Notes: generated by a model not told the origin, from the letters alone. A DNA stretch of 18,258 nt from Thermoplasmata archaeon (GCA_030040625.1 JASHTI010000038.1:1-18258), one strand, 5' to 3'; positions 7,577-14,748 are shown, counted from the first letter of the stretch. Numbers and translations are program-made.

Positions 7577-8115
7577 AACTCATCGTCACGGTCGGGATGC
7601 CCGGCTCGGGCAAGGACGAGCTGGTCGAGGTCGCCCGCTCGATCGGGCTGGCGACGCTCAAGATGGGGGACCTCGTCCGCGCCGAGGCGTCCCGGCGCGG
7701 CATCGCCCCGAACGGCTCCGCGCTCTCGCGGCTCGCCGCCGAGGAGCGGGAGCGGCACGGCGCGGCGATCTGGGCTCAGCGCGCGATCCCGAAGCTCACC
7801 GAGACGAAGATGCTCGTCGACGGCTGCCGCTCGGACGTCGAGATCACCTGCTTCCGCCACCAGTTCAGCGACCTGTTCGTGCTCGGGATCTTCTCCTCGC
7901 CCGAGACGCGCTACGAGCGCCTGGGTCGGCGCGGCCGCTCCGACGACGGCGCGAGCCTCCAGGAGTTCTTCGACCGGGACCAGCGGGAGCTGCGGTTCGG
8001 CATCGGATCGGCGTTCATCCTCGCCGACGAGATCCTCGTCAACGAGGGGGACCTGTCGAGCTTCCGCGCGGCGGCCCGCAGCTGCCTGAATCGCATCCTG
8101 ACGCGCGAGCTGTAG
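7573..8115 (+). CDS. UPF0200-like P-loop kinase/ATPase (dephospho-CoA kinase-related fold)
   Basis: This 180-residue P-loop NTPase has its Walker A motif GMPGSGKDE at residues 8-16, very close to the N-terminus. KMGDLVRAEA near 34-43 matches the substrate-binding segment of adenylate/dephospho-CoA-kinase-like proteins. VDGCRSDVEI near 77-86 fits the Walker B region of the archaeal UPF0200 family (COG0237-related), followed by a lid-like Arg-rich stretch RYERLGRRGRSDD and the FDRDQRELRFGI segment. The length is normal for UPF0200. The biochemical role of the family is not established; some archaea use a different, GTP-dependent dephospho-CoA kinase, so I do not assign that activity. The gene overlaps the upstream coiled-coil gene by 4 bases (ATGA) and shows no ribosome binding site, so it is probably translated by coupling. 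Confidence 0.85.
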   Translation: MKLIVTVGMPGSGKDELVEVARSIGLATLKMGDLVRAEASRRGIAPNGSALSRLAAEERERHGAAIWAQRAIPKLTETKMLVDGCRSDVEITCFRHQFSDLFVLGIFSSPETRYERLGRRGRSDDGASLQEFFDRDQRELRFGIGSAFILADEILVNEGDLSSFRAAARSCLNRILTREL

Positions 8116-8127
8116 CGGACGCCGCTA
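8113..8127. terminator. Inverted repeat holding both stop codons of a convergent gene pair
   Basis: TAGCGG-ACG-CCGCTA is a perfect palindromic hairpin. Its left arm begins with the TAG of the UPF0200-like gene and its right arm is the complement of the TAG of the TraB-like gene. It could act in both directions, although no T-run flanks it. Confidence 0.35.
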
Positions 8128-8763
8128 GGCGGCCGGCCCGCCCTGCAGGAGCCGCTGCACGCTCTCGAACCGCTCGCGGTCGACGAGCACGGCGAGCCGG
8201 CGGCGCCCCTGCGCGAGCGCGCCGACGGACCTCGCCAGGTGCCCGTCGCGCGCGGCGGCGAGTCGGCGCGAGCCGCGGCCCCCACCGATGGAGCGATCCC
8301 AGTCGAGCGCGAACGCCTCGGCGGAGGACGGTTTCGGCGGGTCGCGGCCGAGCCGGTGCTCCCGGACCGTCCGACGGACGAGCTCCACGTAGCCGATGTG
8401 CTCGGCGAAGAGGTCCGCCGCCTCCTCCTCGCCCGGGTCGAGCGCGGTGACCGGTACGCCGGCGGCCCGTCCCCAGCGGATCGCCTCGAGGAACGCCGGG
8501 TTCGGGACGCGGACCTCGCCGAAGCGGACCAGCCCCTTCACCTCGCTCAGCTCGGTCGGAGCCAGCGGCACCACCGGGTCGGCCGCCGACTCGACGAAGT
8601 ACTCCACGAGACCGCCCAACTCCTCGGCGGCGACCCCGGCGCCCACCGCCTCGGGCTGGAAGGCGTCGAGCGTCGCGGCGACCGGCACGGCGTCGGCGAG
8701 CAGTCCCCGGACCGGCCCGAGCAACAGCACGGAGGCGCCGACGTTGATCGTGGCGCGGATCAC
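8125..8763 (-). CDS. Uncharacterised protein, possibly related to the TraB/GumN fold
   Basis: A 212-residue protein starting at GTG 8763, whose GTGA overlaps the stop of the upstream regulator gene. It has no membrane segment, signal peptide or Cys. The N-terminus (INVGASVLLLGPVRG) is a hydrophobic strand-loop. The C-terminal third, with ARDGHLARSVGALAQ followed by a beta strand RRLAVLVDRERFESVQRLL, is laid out like the end of TraB/PrgY/GumN-type proteins (an Arg-Asp helix, then a valine-rich strand, then a helix). The His and Glu residues thought to be catalytic in that superfamily are not clearly present. The relation is therefore a guess from layout. Coupling to the COG1395-type regulator suggests a joint function or shared control. 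Confidence 0.6.
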   Translation of the reverse strand: MIRATINVGASVLLLGPVRGLLADAVPVAATLDAFQPEAVGAGVAAEELGGLVEYFVESAADPVVPLAPTELSEVKGLVRFGEVRVPNPAFLEAIRWGRAAGVPVTALDPGEEEAADLFAEHIGYVELVRRTVREHRLGRDPPKPSSAEAFALDWDRSIGGGRGSRRLAAARDGHLARSVGALAQGRRRLAVLVDRERFESVQRLLQGGPAA

Positions 8764-9731
8764 GCGCCCTCGCGCTCGGCGACCGCCTCGAGCAGTTCCT
8801 CGGGGCCCCGGTGGCGGAGCAGCTCGGCGACGTGGAGGATCGGCAGGCCGGAGATCGTCGTTCGGTGGACCTCCTCGCGGACGACGAACATCGCGTGGCC
8901 CTCGGCCACGCGCGCGATCCCGTGGAGGAGCTCGGCGCGGCGGGCGGCCGTCCGCAGGTTGCCGACGCCGGTGAGCAGGATCTCCTGGGCGCGGGCGAGC
9001 GCGTCGAACGGCGCCCGCACGGTCACGGTCACCTCGAGGCCGAGGCCGTCGAGACGGCGGAAGACGCCGTCGCGCAGCGCGTCGCCGGTCGGGCGCAGGC
9101 TCCGCGGCGGCGCCTCCTCCTCACCCTCCTTCGGCTCCTCCGGCGGGGCCGGGGGCTCGAAGAGGACGAGCGGGCGCACCAACGGCTCGTCGAAGTGCGC
9201 CTCGATGCGCGCCACGACGCCGGACTCGGCGCCCTGCCCCTCCTCGTAGAGCTGGACGGCACGGCGGGAGACCCCGGCGATCGCGGCGAGGGCTCCGAGC
9301 GAGAGACCCTGCTCGAGCCGGAGGGCGCGGAGCCGCTCTCCGTCGAGCCGGGCGAAGATCCCCCCGGGGCTGGCGTACAGGAACGGGGGCAGGCCCTTCT
9401 CCAGGTACTCCCGGAGCGTCTCCTCGTGGACGATCGGCACCCCGTAGCGGGTGTAGATGACCCCGCCCTCGAGCTCGGAGGCGCCGCTCCGCTGGCCGAG
9501 GACCAGGACGGTCGCGGGGAAGAGCCGGCCGAGCTCGGTGAGCCGGCGCGCCTCCTCCGCATCGAGCGCGTCGATGTTCTTCAGCGCCTTGATCAGGAGC
9601 AGCGTGGAGTCGCGACGGGCGACCAGGTCGAAGCTGGACGGTCGGGCGCCGGTCGTGGTGGCGACGTAGAAGCCGGCCCGCTCGAGCAGCTCGCGGAGCC
9701 GGTCGATCCAGCGCTCCCGGGGACGGCTCAT
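8760..9731 (-). CDS. Archaeal HTH transcriptional regulator, COG1395 type
   Basis: A 323-residue protein of the length and layout of the archaeal COG1395 putative regulators. Residues 1-120 form an alpha/beta domain with FDLVARRDSTLLLIKALKN (34-52), which resembles a restriction-endonuclease-like core (Asp35 and Lys48 in the right order); whether it is catalytic is unknown. An XRE-type helix-turn-helix follows at about 131-168 (GERLRALRLEQGLSLGALAA, then VSRRAVQLYEEG). A Pro/Glu-rich linker is at about 190-206, and a C-terminal alpha/beta domain contains TISGLPILHVAEL. The start ATG at 9731 lies about 35 bases after the TTTATATA box on the minus strand. A short repeat TCGAC-N6-GTCGA at 9731-9746 overlaps the start and could be an autoregulatory site. 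It is the first gene of a two-gene operon. Confidence 0.85.
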   Translation of the reverse strand: MSRPRERWIDRLRELLERAGFYVATTTGARPSSFDLVARRDSTLLLIKALKNIDALDAEEARRLTELGRLFPATVLVLGQRSGASELEGGVIYTRYGVPIVHEETLREYLEKGLPPFLYASPGGIFARLDGERLRALRLEQGLSLGALAAIAGVSRRAVQLYEEGQGAESGVVARIEAHFDEPLVRPLVLFEPPAPPEEPKEGEEEAPPRSLRPTGDALRDGVFRRLDGLGLEVTVTVRAPFDALARAQEILLTGVGNLRTAARRAELLHGIARVAEGHAMFVVREEVHRTTISGLPILHVAELLRHRGPEELLEAVAEREGA

Positions 9732-9754
9732 CGACCCACCCGTCGAATTGAGTT

Positions 9755-9770
9755 ACCGCTACTATATAAA
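9755..9770. promoter_or_regulatory. Bidirectional TATA-box region
   Basis: TATATAAA at 9763-9770 reads TTTATATA on the minus strand, a near-perfect archaeal box. It is centred about 35 bases before the regulator start (9731), giving a leader of roughly 10 bases. On the plus strand, preceded by TACCGCTAC, it could drive the membrane protein at 9849 with a leader of about 55 bases. This is the most AT-rich spot in the neighbourhood. Confidence 0.7.
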
Positions 9771-9810
9771 TGGAGAATGCGAGCTCTCTCGTGAGCGAGC
9801 GGGTCGGCGA

Positions 9811-9817
9811 GTTAATG
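9811..9817 (+). promoter_or_regulatory. Alternative TATA-like box for the membrane protein gene
   Basis: GTTAATG at 9811-9817 is about 35 bases before the ATG at 9849 and has the same form as the GTTAAT box before rpoP. It would give a shorter leader than the box at 9763. Sequence alone cannot tell which is used. Confidence 0.35.
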
Positions 9818-9828
9818 GCCGCGACGGC

Positions 9829-9843
9829 CTCCCGCGTCGGGAG
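9829..9843. promoter_or_regulatory. Hairpin just before the membrane protein start codon
   Basis: CTCCCG-CGT-CGGGAG is a perfect 6-base stem ending 5 bases before the ATG at 9849. In a transcript from the 9763 box it would sit where a ribosome binding site belongs. Chance cannot be excluded. Confidence 0.25.
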
Positions 9844-9848
9844 CAACG

Positions 9849-10211
9849 ATGGCCGAGTCCAGCGAGCGGAAGCTCGGGGCGGTGTTCGGGCTGCTCGGCG
9901 CCGTGCTCATCGCGCTCGACGGGCTGCTCGACATCGCGCGGAGCATCTTCTACGCGGTCGTCGGCCGCCACGGCCACATCCTCGGACCGCTCGCCCAAGC
10001 GCTGATCTTCCTCGTCGTCGCGGTCATCATCGGCCTCTTCTCCGTGATGGGCGCCCTCCGCCGGGAGGGCCGTGCCCTCGTCGCCGGGGTGGTGCTGATC
10101 GTCATCGCGGTCTTCGGCTGGCTCGAGCTCGGCTTCGGCTACGGCCTGCTCGCCCTCCTCGGCACCCTGCTGACCCTCATCGCCGGCGTCGTGTTCCTCG
10201 TCTCGGCCTAG
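9849..10211 (+). CDS. Small four-helix membrane protein of unknown function
   Basis: A 120-residue, strongly hydrophobic protein with four predicted membrane segments at about 9-27, 44-68, 76-94 and 98-118. Short charged loops occur, notably RSIFYAVVGRHGH (31-43) between segments one and two and RREGR (71-75) between two and three. The positive residues at the N-terminus and in the 71-75 loop favour both being cytoplasmic. There is no cleavable signal and no known catalytic motif. Small proteins of this build are common in Thermoplasmata and other archaea but I cannot name a family. The ATG at 9849 is the first start in this frame after the TATA boxes; overlapping frames from 9770 lack any sensible protein. 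The neighbours give no clear hint of function. Confidence 0.75.
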   Translation: MAESSERKLGAVFGLLGAVLIALDGLLDIARSIFYAVVGRHGHILGPLAQALIFLVVAVIIGLFSVMGALRREGRALVAGVVLIVIAVFGWLELGFGYGLLALLGTLLTLIAGVVFLVSA

Positions 10212-10261
10212 CCGGGTGAGCCCCGGGCCGTTCGCCGGTTCCGCGCGAGGGAGGCGGGGGC

Positions 10262-11167
10262 GTGCCGAGCCGACTGCGACCGATCCCCGGGACGACGGGG
10301 CTCTGCGTCGAGCCACGCGACGGGGAGGAGCGGTTCGTCGTCGTCGCCGACGTACATCTGGGCCTCGGCAGTGGGCCGATCGCCCCGCGGGGGCCCCCGG
10401 GGGCCTCCTCCGCCGAGCTGGCGGAGCGGGCGATCCGCGTCTGCGAGACGGCCCGGGCGCATCGGCTGGTGATCGCCGGCGACGTCAAGCACCCGATCGT
10501 CGGCGTGCCGCCGTGGCTTCGGCCGGTCGTGTTCGACTTCTTCGGGGCGCTCCTCGAGGCGGGGCTCGCCGTGGAGGTCGTGCTCGGCAACCACGATGTC
10601 GGGCTCGTGCCCCAGCTCCCCCGCGAGGTCACCGTCCACCCTTCGACCGGGGTCGCGCTCGGGCCGGTCGGAGTCTTCCACGGCCACCGCTGGCCCGCGG
10701 AGCCGGTCCTCGGCGCGACGGCGCTCGTCGCCGGCCATCTGCACCCCGGCCTCCGCTTCGCCCCGACCGCGAGCGCTCCGGACGGCAAGGTGCGGGCCTG
10801 GCTGCGCGTCGAGTACGACGCCCGTCGGCCCGCACGGGGGCCGGACGGTCGGCCGGCCGCGACGCGCGAGCTCGTCATCGTGCCCGCGTTCCACCCGCTC
10901 GCCGGCACGGAAGCGCTGAATCGGGACCGGCCCGAACGAGGCCGATCGTTCCTGTACGCTCGCTTCCTCGCCCCGGGGTCCGCGCGGGCCTACCTTCTGG
11001 ACGGGACCGACGTGGGCGCGGTGCCTACGCCCCTCCGCGTCCCGCGGCCCGGATCGCCACGGGGAGGTCGCTCGCCTCCGCGACCGGCGGAGCGCAGCTC
11101 GTCCCCGAGCAGACGAGGGCCCGCGCTCCGCCCGGCGGGGCGGCGGGGACGCCGCCGGCGAAGGTGA
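10262..11167 (+). CDS. ICC-like metallophosphoesterase (COG1407 type)
   Basis: A calcineurin-fold phosphoesterase with the full set of metal ligands in order: DVHLG (Asp30, His32), GDVKH (Asp74), GNHD (Asn110, His111), FHGH (His140, His142) and GHLHP (His159, His161). The spacing and the VKH after the second Asp fit the archaeal COG1407 group, often found near Lhr-type helicases; no helicase is in this window. The substrate, probably a nucleic acid end or nucleotide, is unknown. The GTG start at 10262 is chosen for the GAGGCGGGGG just upstream and because the N-terminus fits. The recognisable domain ends about residue 258; the last 47 or so residues are Arg/Pro/Ser-rich and lie antisense to the convergent DUF255 gene, so they may be read-through rather than a functional tail. 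Confidence 0.85.
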   Translation: MPSRLRPIPGTTGLCVEPRDGEERFVVVADVHLGLGSGPIAPRGPPGASSAELAERAIRVCETARAHRLVIAGDVKHPIVGVPPWLRPVVFDFFGALLEAGLAVEVVLGNHDVGLVPQLPREVTVHPSTGVALGPVGVFHGHRWPAEPVLGATALVAGHLHPGLRFAPTASAPDGKVRAWLRVEYDARRPARGPDGRPAATRELVIVPAFHPLAGTEALNRDRPERGRSFLYARFLAPGSARAYLLDGTDVGAVPTPLRVPRPGSPRGGRSPPRPAERSSSPSRRGPALRPAGRRGRRRRR

Positions 11168-13121
11168 ACGGCGCCGGCGGGGGGCCGGCAAAGACGATGC
11201 AGCGCGGATGGTAGACGCGCTGGGCGGCGCTCCCGAGCGCCCGCGCGCGGGGACCCACGCCCTCGATGACCACCTGCACCGGCGGCGTGGCGAGCAGGCC
11301 GGCGGCGAGCGCCGCACCGGCCGCGAACAGACCGGCGCCCCCGAGACGGGAGGCGATCGGGCGGAGAAGCGCCTCGGCCTTCGCGCGGCCCGCGTCGTCG
11401 TGGGTCGCGTCGGCGAGGCGGAGGAACGCGAGCGCCGCCGCCGCGCCGGCGGAGAGGTGCGGGGTGTCCTCGATCGGGTACGACGGGGGCGCGGTCGTCC
11501 CGATCTGCGGGCCATCGTACAGCGACGGGGCGACGGCGCGCGGGAGCCCGTCCTCGCCCCGGTACTCGCGGTCCACGAGCGCGAGGAGCGCCCGCGCGGC
11601 CGCGACGTAGCGGGGCTCGCTCCGGGCGATCCCCAGCTCGATGAGGCCACGGGCCATCGCCACCTGGTCGTCGAGCAGGCCGTGGCCGACGGCTCCGTCG
11701 GCGCGCAGCAGATGCGCCATCCCGCGCTGTTCGTCGAACCCCTCGGCAAGCCACCGGTCGGCGACCCGCGCCGCCTCCGCGAGCCATCCCGGCTCGTCGA
11801 ACAGGGCCCCCGCCAGGGCGTACGCCTGGACGAACCGACCGTTGATGCCGGCGTAGAGCGCCCGGTCGACCGCGGGGGGCGCCCGCTGCGCCCGGACCGC
11901 CCGGAGCTTCGCCAGCACCCGGGCGTAGGCGACCTCCGGGGGGCCGTCGAGCCGCAGCCCCTCCGCCGCTTCGCGCGGGGCGGCGAGCCGGTAGAGGACG
12001 TGGCGGTCCGGGTCGTGCGGCATCGCGGAGTCCGTGCCGACGCCGAGCGCCCGGATCGCGAGCCGGCCGTCCGCGGGCCCCAGCGCCTCCAGCATCTCCG
12101 CCCGGCTCCAGGTGAAGTAGCTGCCGTCGTCCCCGGGGGCGTTGTCGGCGTCCTGGCTGGAGCCCCAGCCGCCCGCCGGCTCGCCGAGCACGCCGTGACT
12201 CCAATCGATCGTGCCGCGCACGACCTCCTCGAACCGGGGCTCGGCGAATCGGCGGAACCCCTCGACGTACGCGACGAGGAGCTCGGCGTTGTCGACGCCC
12301 ATCTTCTCGAAGTGCGGGACCCGCCAGCGCTCGTCCACGGAGTACCGGTGGAAGCCGCCGCCGAGCTGATCGTACATCCCCCCGTCGGCCATCGCGAGGA
12401 GCGTCTCGCGGGCCTCGCGGCCGCTCCCCTCCGAGCCCGTGCGGAACTCCTCCCACAGCAGCAGCTCGACGGCGATCGGGTGCGGGAACTTCGGAGCGCC
12501 GCCGAAGCCCCCGTAGCCCGGATCGAAGCCGGCCCGCAGTTCGCGGAGGACGGCGTCCGGGAAACCGGCCAGCTCGGTGACGGCGCTGGGCGGACGGCGG
12601 GTCAGGCGCGTCATCGCCTCCCGGATCGCGCCGGTCGTCTCGCGGACCCGCTCCGGCTCCTCGCGCCAGATGCGGGCGATCTCGCCGAGGAGACGACGAA
12701 AGCCGGGGCGGCCGTGGCCGTCCGTCGGCGGGAAGTACGTCCCTCCGTAGAACGCCTCGCCGTCCGGGGTCAGGAAGGCGGTGAGCGGCCAGCCGCCCTC
12801 ACCGGTGAGCGCGGAGACCTGCCGCTGGAATCGCTGGTCGACCTCCGGGCGCTCGTCGCGGTCGACCTTGACGGCGACGAAGTGCTGACGCAGCAGGCGG
12901 GCGACCTCGGCGTCCGCGTAGGTCCCCTCGTCCATGACGTGGCACCAGTGGCACCAGGCCGCCCCGATGTCGAGCAGCACGGGCCGCCCGGTCCGGCGGG
13001 CCAGCTCGAACGCCTCGGTCCCCCACGGGTACCACTCGATCGGCTGCTCGGCGGCGGCGCGCAGGTAGGCCGAGCTCTCGCGGGCGAGCCGCGACCGGCT
13101 CGGGGTCTCGGGGTCCGCCAC
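11025..13121 (-). CDS. DUF255/YyaL-type protein: thioredoxin-like domain plus alpha/alpha barrel
   Basis: A 698-residue cytoplasmic protein of the YyaL/spermatogenesis-associated protein 20 family. The N-terminal domain begins with LARESSAYLRAAAEQPIEWYPW (12-33), which is the family signature, and holds the thioredoxin-type active site WCHWCHVMD with Cys57 and Cys60. The rest (FGGAPKFPHP, GGGFHRYSVDERWRVPHFEKM, SQDADN and further helices) forms the alpha/alpha toroid related to N-acylglucosamine epimerases. The family's reaction is not known; a redox or sugar-linked role is often guessed. The GTG at 13121 is chosen because the family signature begins 11 residues later and no other plausible start lies between it and the window's TATA region. 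A 22-base inverted repeat sits 4 bases upstream of this start. The 3' end overlaps the convergent phosphoesterase frame. Confidence 0.92.
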   Translation of the reverse strand: MADPETPSRSRLARESSAYLRAAAEQPIEWYPWGTEAFELARRTGRPVLLDIGAAWCHWCHVMDEGTYADAEVARLLRQHFVAVKVDRDERPEVDQRFQRQVSALTGEGGWPLTAFLTPDGEAFYGGTYFPPTDGHGRPGFRRLLGEIARIWREEPERVRETTGAIREAMTRLTRRPPSAVTELAGFPDAVLRELRAGFDPGYGGFGGAPKFPHPIAVELLLWEEFRTGSEGSGREARETLLAMADGGMYDQLGGGFHRYSVDERWRVPHFEKMGVDNAELLVAYVEGFRRFAEPRFEEVVRGTIDWSHGVLGEPAGGWGSSQDADNAPGDDGSYFTWSRAEMLEALGPADGRLAIRALGVGTDSAMPHDPDRHVLYRLAAPREAAEGLRLDGPPEVAYARVLAKLRAVRAQRAPPAVDRALYAGINGRFVQAYALAGALFDEPGWLAEAARVADRWLAEGFDEQRGMAHLLRADGAVGHGLLDDQVAMARGLIELGIARSEPRYVAAARALLALVDREYRGEDGLPRAVAPSLYDGPQIGTTAPPSYPIEDTPHLSAGAAAALAFLRLADATHDDAGRAKAEALLRPIASRLGGAGLFAAGAALAAGLLATPPVQVVIEGVGPRARALGSAAQRVYHPRCIVFAGPPPAPFTFAGGVPAAPPGGARALVCSGTSCAPPVAEASDLPVAIRAAGRGGA

Positions 13122-13125
13122 GCCG

Positions 13126-13147
13126 TTGGACGGACCGGCCCGTCCAA
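13126..13147. promoter_or_regulatory. Inverted repeat upstream of the DUF255 gene start
   Basis: Perfect 8-base arms (TTGGACGG at 13126-13133, CCGTCCAA at 13140-13147) are separated by 6 bases and lie 4 bases before the GTG at 13121. In mRNA it would be a stable hairpin over the ribosome-binding region; in DNA it could be an operator. Confidence 0.4.
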
Positions 13148-13223
13148 GACGGTTTCCACTCCGGTGGCGTCGGCGCCGGACGCGGGGTAAGCCGGTGGAC
13201 GGAACGTTACCGCCCGCGCGGGC

Positions 13224-13231
13224 GTTATAAA
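13224..13231. promoter_or_regulatory. TATA box of the proteasome-exosome operon (possibly bidirectional)
   Basis: GTTATAAA at 13224-13231 is centred about 37 bases before the psmA ATG (13265), predicting a leader near 10 bases. Read on the minus strand (TTTATAAC), it could also drive the DUF255 gene with a leader of about 80 bases containing the 13126-13147 hairpin. Confidence 0.65.
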
Positions 13232-13264
13232 GGGCCCGTCGGTGGCGCGCGCCGAGGCGCACCG

Positions 13265-14026
13265 ATGGAGATGCAACCCGGCCAGATGGCCTACGACCGG
13301 GCGATCACCGTCTTCTCCCCGGACGGGCGCCTGTTCCAGGTCGAGTACGCCCGCGAGGCGGTCCGCCGCGGGGCGACGACCGCCGGCGTCGTCTACTCCA
13401 ACGGCGTCGTGCTGATCGCCGACCGGCGCATCCCGAACCCGCGGCTCGCGGAGGCGGCGAGCCTCGAGAAGATCCACCAGATCGACGAGAACATCGGCTG
13501 CGCCACCGCCGGCCTGGTCGCCGACGCGCGCGTCCTTGTCGACTACGCGCGGCTCGCCGCGCAGATCAACCGCGTCACCTACGCCGAGCCGATGAGCGTG
13601 GAGATGCTCGTCCGCCGCATCTGCGACTACAAGCAGCAGTACACCCAGTTCGGGGGCGTGCGACCGTTCGGGACGGCGCTGCTCGTCGGCGGCTACGACG
13701 ACAGCGGCGTCCACCTCTTCGAGACGGAGCCGAGCGGCTCGCTCACCAGCTTCCGCGCGGCGAGCACGGGTGGCAACAAGGGGCCGGTGATGGACCTCTT
13801 CGAGGCGAAGTACCGCGCCAACCTCGACCGCGACGGGGCGATCCTGCTCGCGCTCGAGGGGCTTCGGGCGGGCCTCGAGGAGAACGGCACCCTCGCCCAG
13901 GTCGAGGTCTGCACGGTCCAGGTCGGCGAGGGGATGAGCCGCCTCGCCCCGGACGAGATCCAGCGGTACGTCCAGCGCCTCGGACCGGCCGGCGGCAGCG
14001 GCTCGGCTCGGCCGGGCCGCAGCTAG
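13265..14026 (+). CDS. psmA: 20S proteasome alpha subunit
   Basis: PsmA forms the outer heptameric rings of the archaeal 20S proteasome and controls substrate entry. The 253-residue product has the alpha-specific N-terminal gate region (MAYDRAITVFSPDGRLFQVEYAREAV, residues 8-33), followed by GATTAGVVY and the core NTN-hydrolase fold. SLEKIHQIDENIGCATAGLVADARVLVD covers the pocket Lys that docks activator C-termini. The alpha ring does not need a catalytic Thr, and none is exposed here by a propeptide. The ATG at 13265 has GAGG 7 bases upstream and lies downstream of a TATA box. It is the first gene of the proteasome-exosome operon. No beta subunit or PAN activator gene is in the window. The C-terminal tail (GGSGSARPGRS) is short and disordered. 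Confidence 0.97.
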   Translation: MEMQPGQMAYDRAITVFSPDGRLFQVEYAREAVRRGATTAGVVYSNGVVLIADRRIPNPRLAEAASLEKIHQIDENIGCATAGLVADARVLVDYARLAAQINRVTYAEPMSVEMLVRRICDYKQQYTQFGGVRPFGTALLVGGYDDSGVHLFETEPSGSLTSFRAASTGGNKGPVMDLFEAKYRANLDRDGAILLALEGLRAGLEENGTLAQVEVCTVQVGEGMSRLAPDEIQRYVQRLGPAGGSGSARPGRS

Positions 14027-14052
14027 CCCGGGACCGTCGCGGAGACCTTCCG

Positions 14053-14748
14053 ATGGTGAAGGTCGACGACGCGGTGATCGCCCGCTGGGAGACGCAGGGC
14101 TCCCGCTTCGAGGTCCTCGTCGATCCCGAGGCGGTCCAGGAGCTCAAGGACGGCAAGAACGTCGACCTCACCGACAAGCTCGCGCTCGAGCAGGTCTTCA
14201 AGGACGCGAAGAAGGGCGACAAGATCTCCGAGGAGCACCTGGAGAAGACGTTCCACACGCGGAACCTCGCCGAGATCGCCCGCCAGATCGTGCTCAAGGG
14301 GGAGGTCCAGGTCACCACCGAGCAGCGGCACAAGCTTCAGGAGGCGAAGCGCCGCCAGATCGTCGCGACGATCGCCCGCAATGCGATGAACCCGCAGACC
14401 GGCGCCCCGCACCCGGCGAGCCGGATCGAGGCGGCGATGACGGAGGCGAAGGTCCACATCGAGCCGTTCCGCCCGGTCGATCAGCAGGTCCAGGAGGTCC
14501 TCGCCAAGCTCCGGCCGCTGCTGCCGATCCGCCTGGACGTCGTCCGCGTACGGGTGAAGGTCCCCGGGCAGCACTACCCGCGGGTGATCGGCGAGGTCAA
14601 GGGGCTCGGCCGGCTCCTCGAGGAGACGTGGACGACCGACGGCTCCTGGAGCGCGGTCGTCGAGATCCCGGCGGGGGTCCAGACGGAGCTCTACGAGATG
14701 CTCAACGCCCGGACCAAGGGCGCCGCCGAGACCGCTTTGGTTAAATAG
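14053..14748 (+). CDS. Ribosome maturation protein SBDS
   Basis: SBDS, with the EF-2-like GTPase partner known from eukaryotes (EFL1) and EF-2 in archaea, releases the anti-association factor aIF6 from the large ribosomal subunit; archaeal SBDS is also reported with the exosome. The 231-residue product has the N-terminal FYSH domain (MVKVDDAVIARWETQGSRFEVLVDPEAV, with KNVDLTDKLALEQVFKDAKKGDK), the central three-helix domain (EQRHKLQEAKRRQIVATIARNAMNP) and a C-terminal ferredoxin-like domain from about 155 to the end. The length is normal. It starts 27 bases after the psmA stop with GGAG 8 bases before the ATG, so it is cotranscribed with psmA. Its last codons and stop (GTT AAA TAG) coincide with the TATA-like box for rrp4. 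Confidence 0.95.
   Translation: MVKVDDAVIARWETQGSRFEVLVDPEAVQELKDGKNVDLTDKLALEQVFKDAKKGDKISEEHLEKTFHTRNLAEIARQIVLKGEVQVTTEQRHKLQEAKRRQIVATIARNAMNPQTGAPHPASRIEAAMTEAKVHIEPFRPVDQQVQEVLAKLRPLLPIRLDVVRVRVKVPGQHYPRVIGEVKGLGRLLEETWTTDGSWSAVVEIPAGVQTELYEMLNARTKGAAETALVK
14739..14747 (+). promoter_or_regulatory. Internal TATA-like box overlapping the SBDS stop codon
   Basis: GGTTAAATA at 14739-14747 is built from the last codons and stop of SBDS. It is centred about 41 bases before the rrp4 ATG, predicting a leader near 15 bases. rrp4 has no good ribosome binding site, which fits a separate short-leader transcript. Confidence 0.5.

Noticed and set aside
8125..8763. Firm naming of this protein as TraB/PrgY
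   Set aside because: Only the layout of the C-terminal part is similar; the conserved His/Glu residues of that superfamily are not evident, so it is left as uncharacterised.
9770..10219. An alternative plus-strand frame starting at 9770
   Set aside because: It begins inside the TATA box and continues as an Arg-rich frame-shifted copy of the membrane protein region. The hydrophobic frame from 9849 is the convincing one.
11208..13190. A 660-codon plus-strand open frame opposite the DUF255 gene
   Set aside because: The minus strand encodes a clear thioredoxin-domain family with WCHWCH. The plus frame has low-complexity Arg/Ala/Gly/Val-rich content without motifs, as expected for antisense frames in GC-rich DNA.
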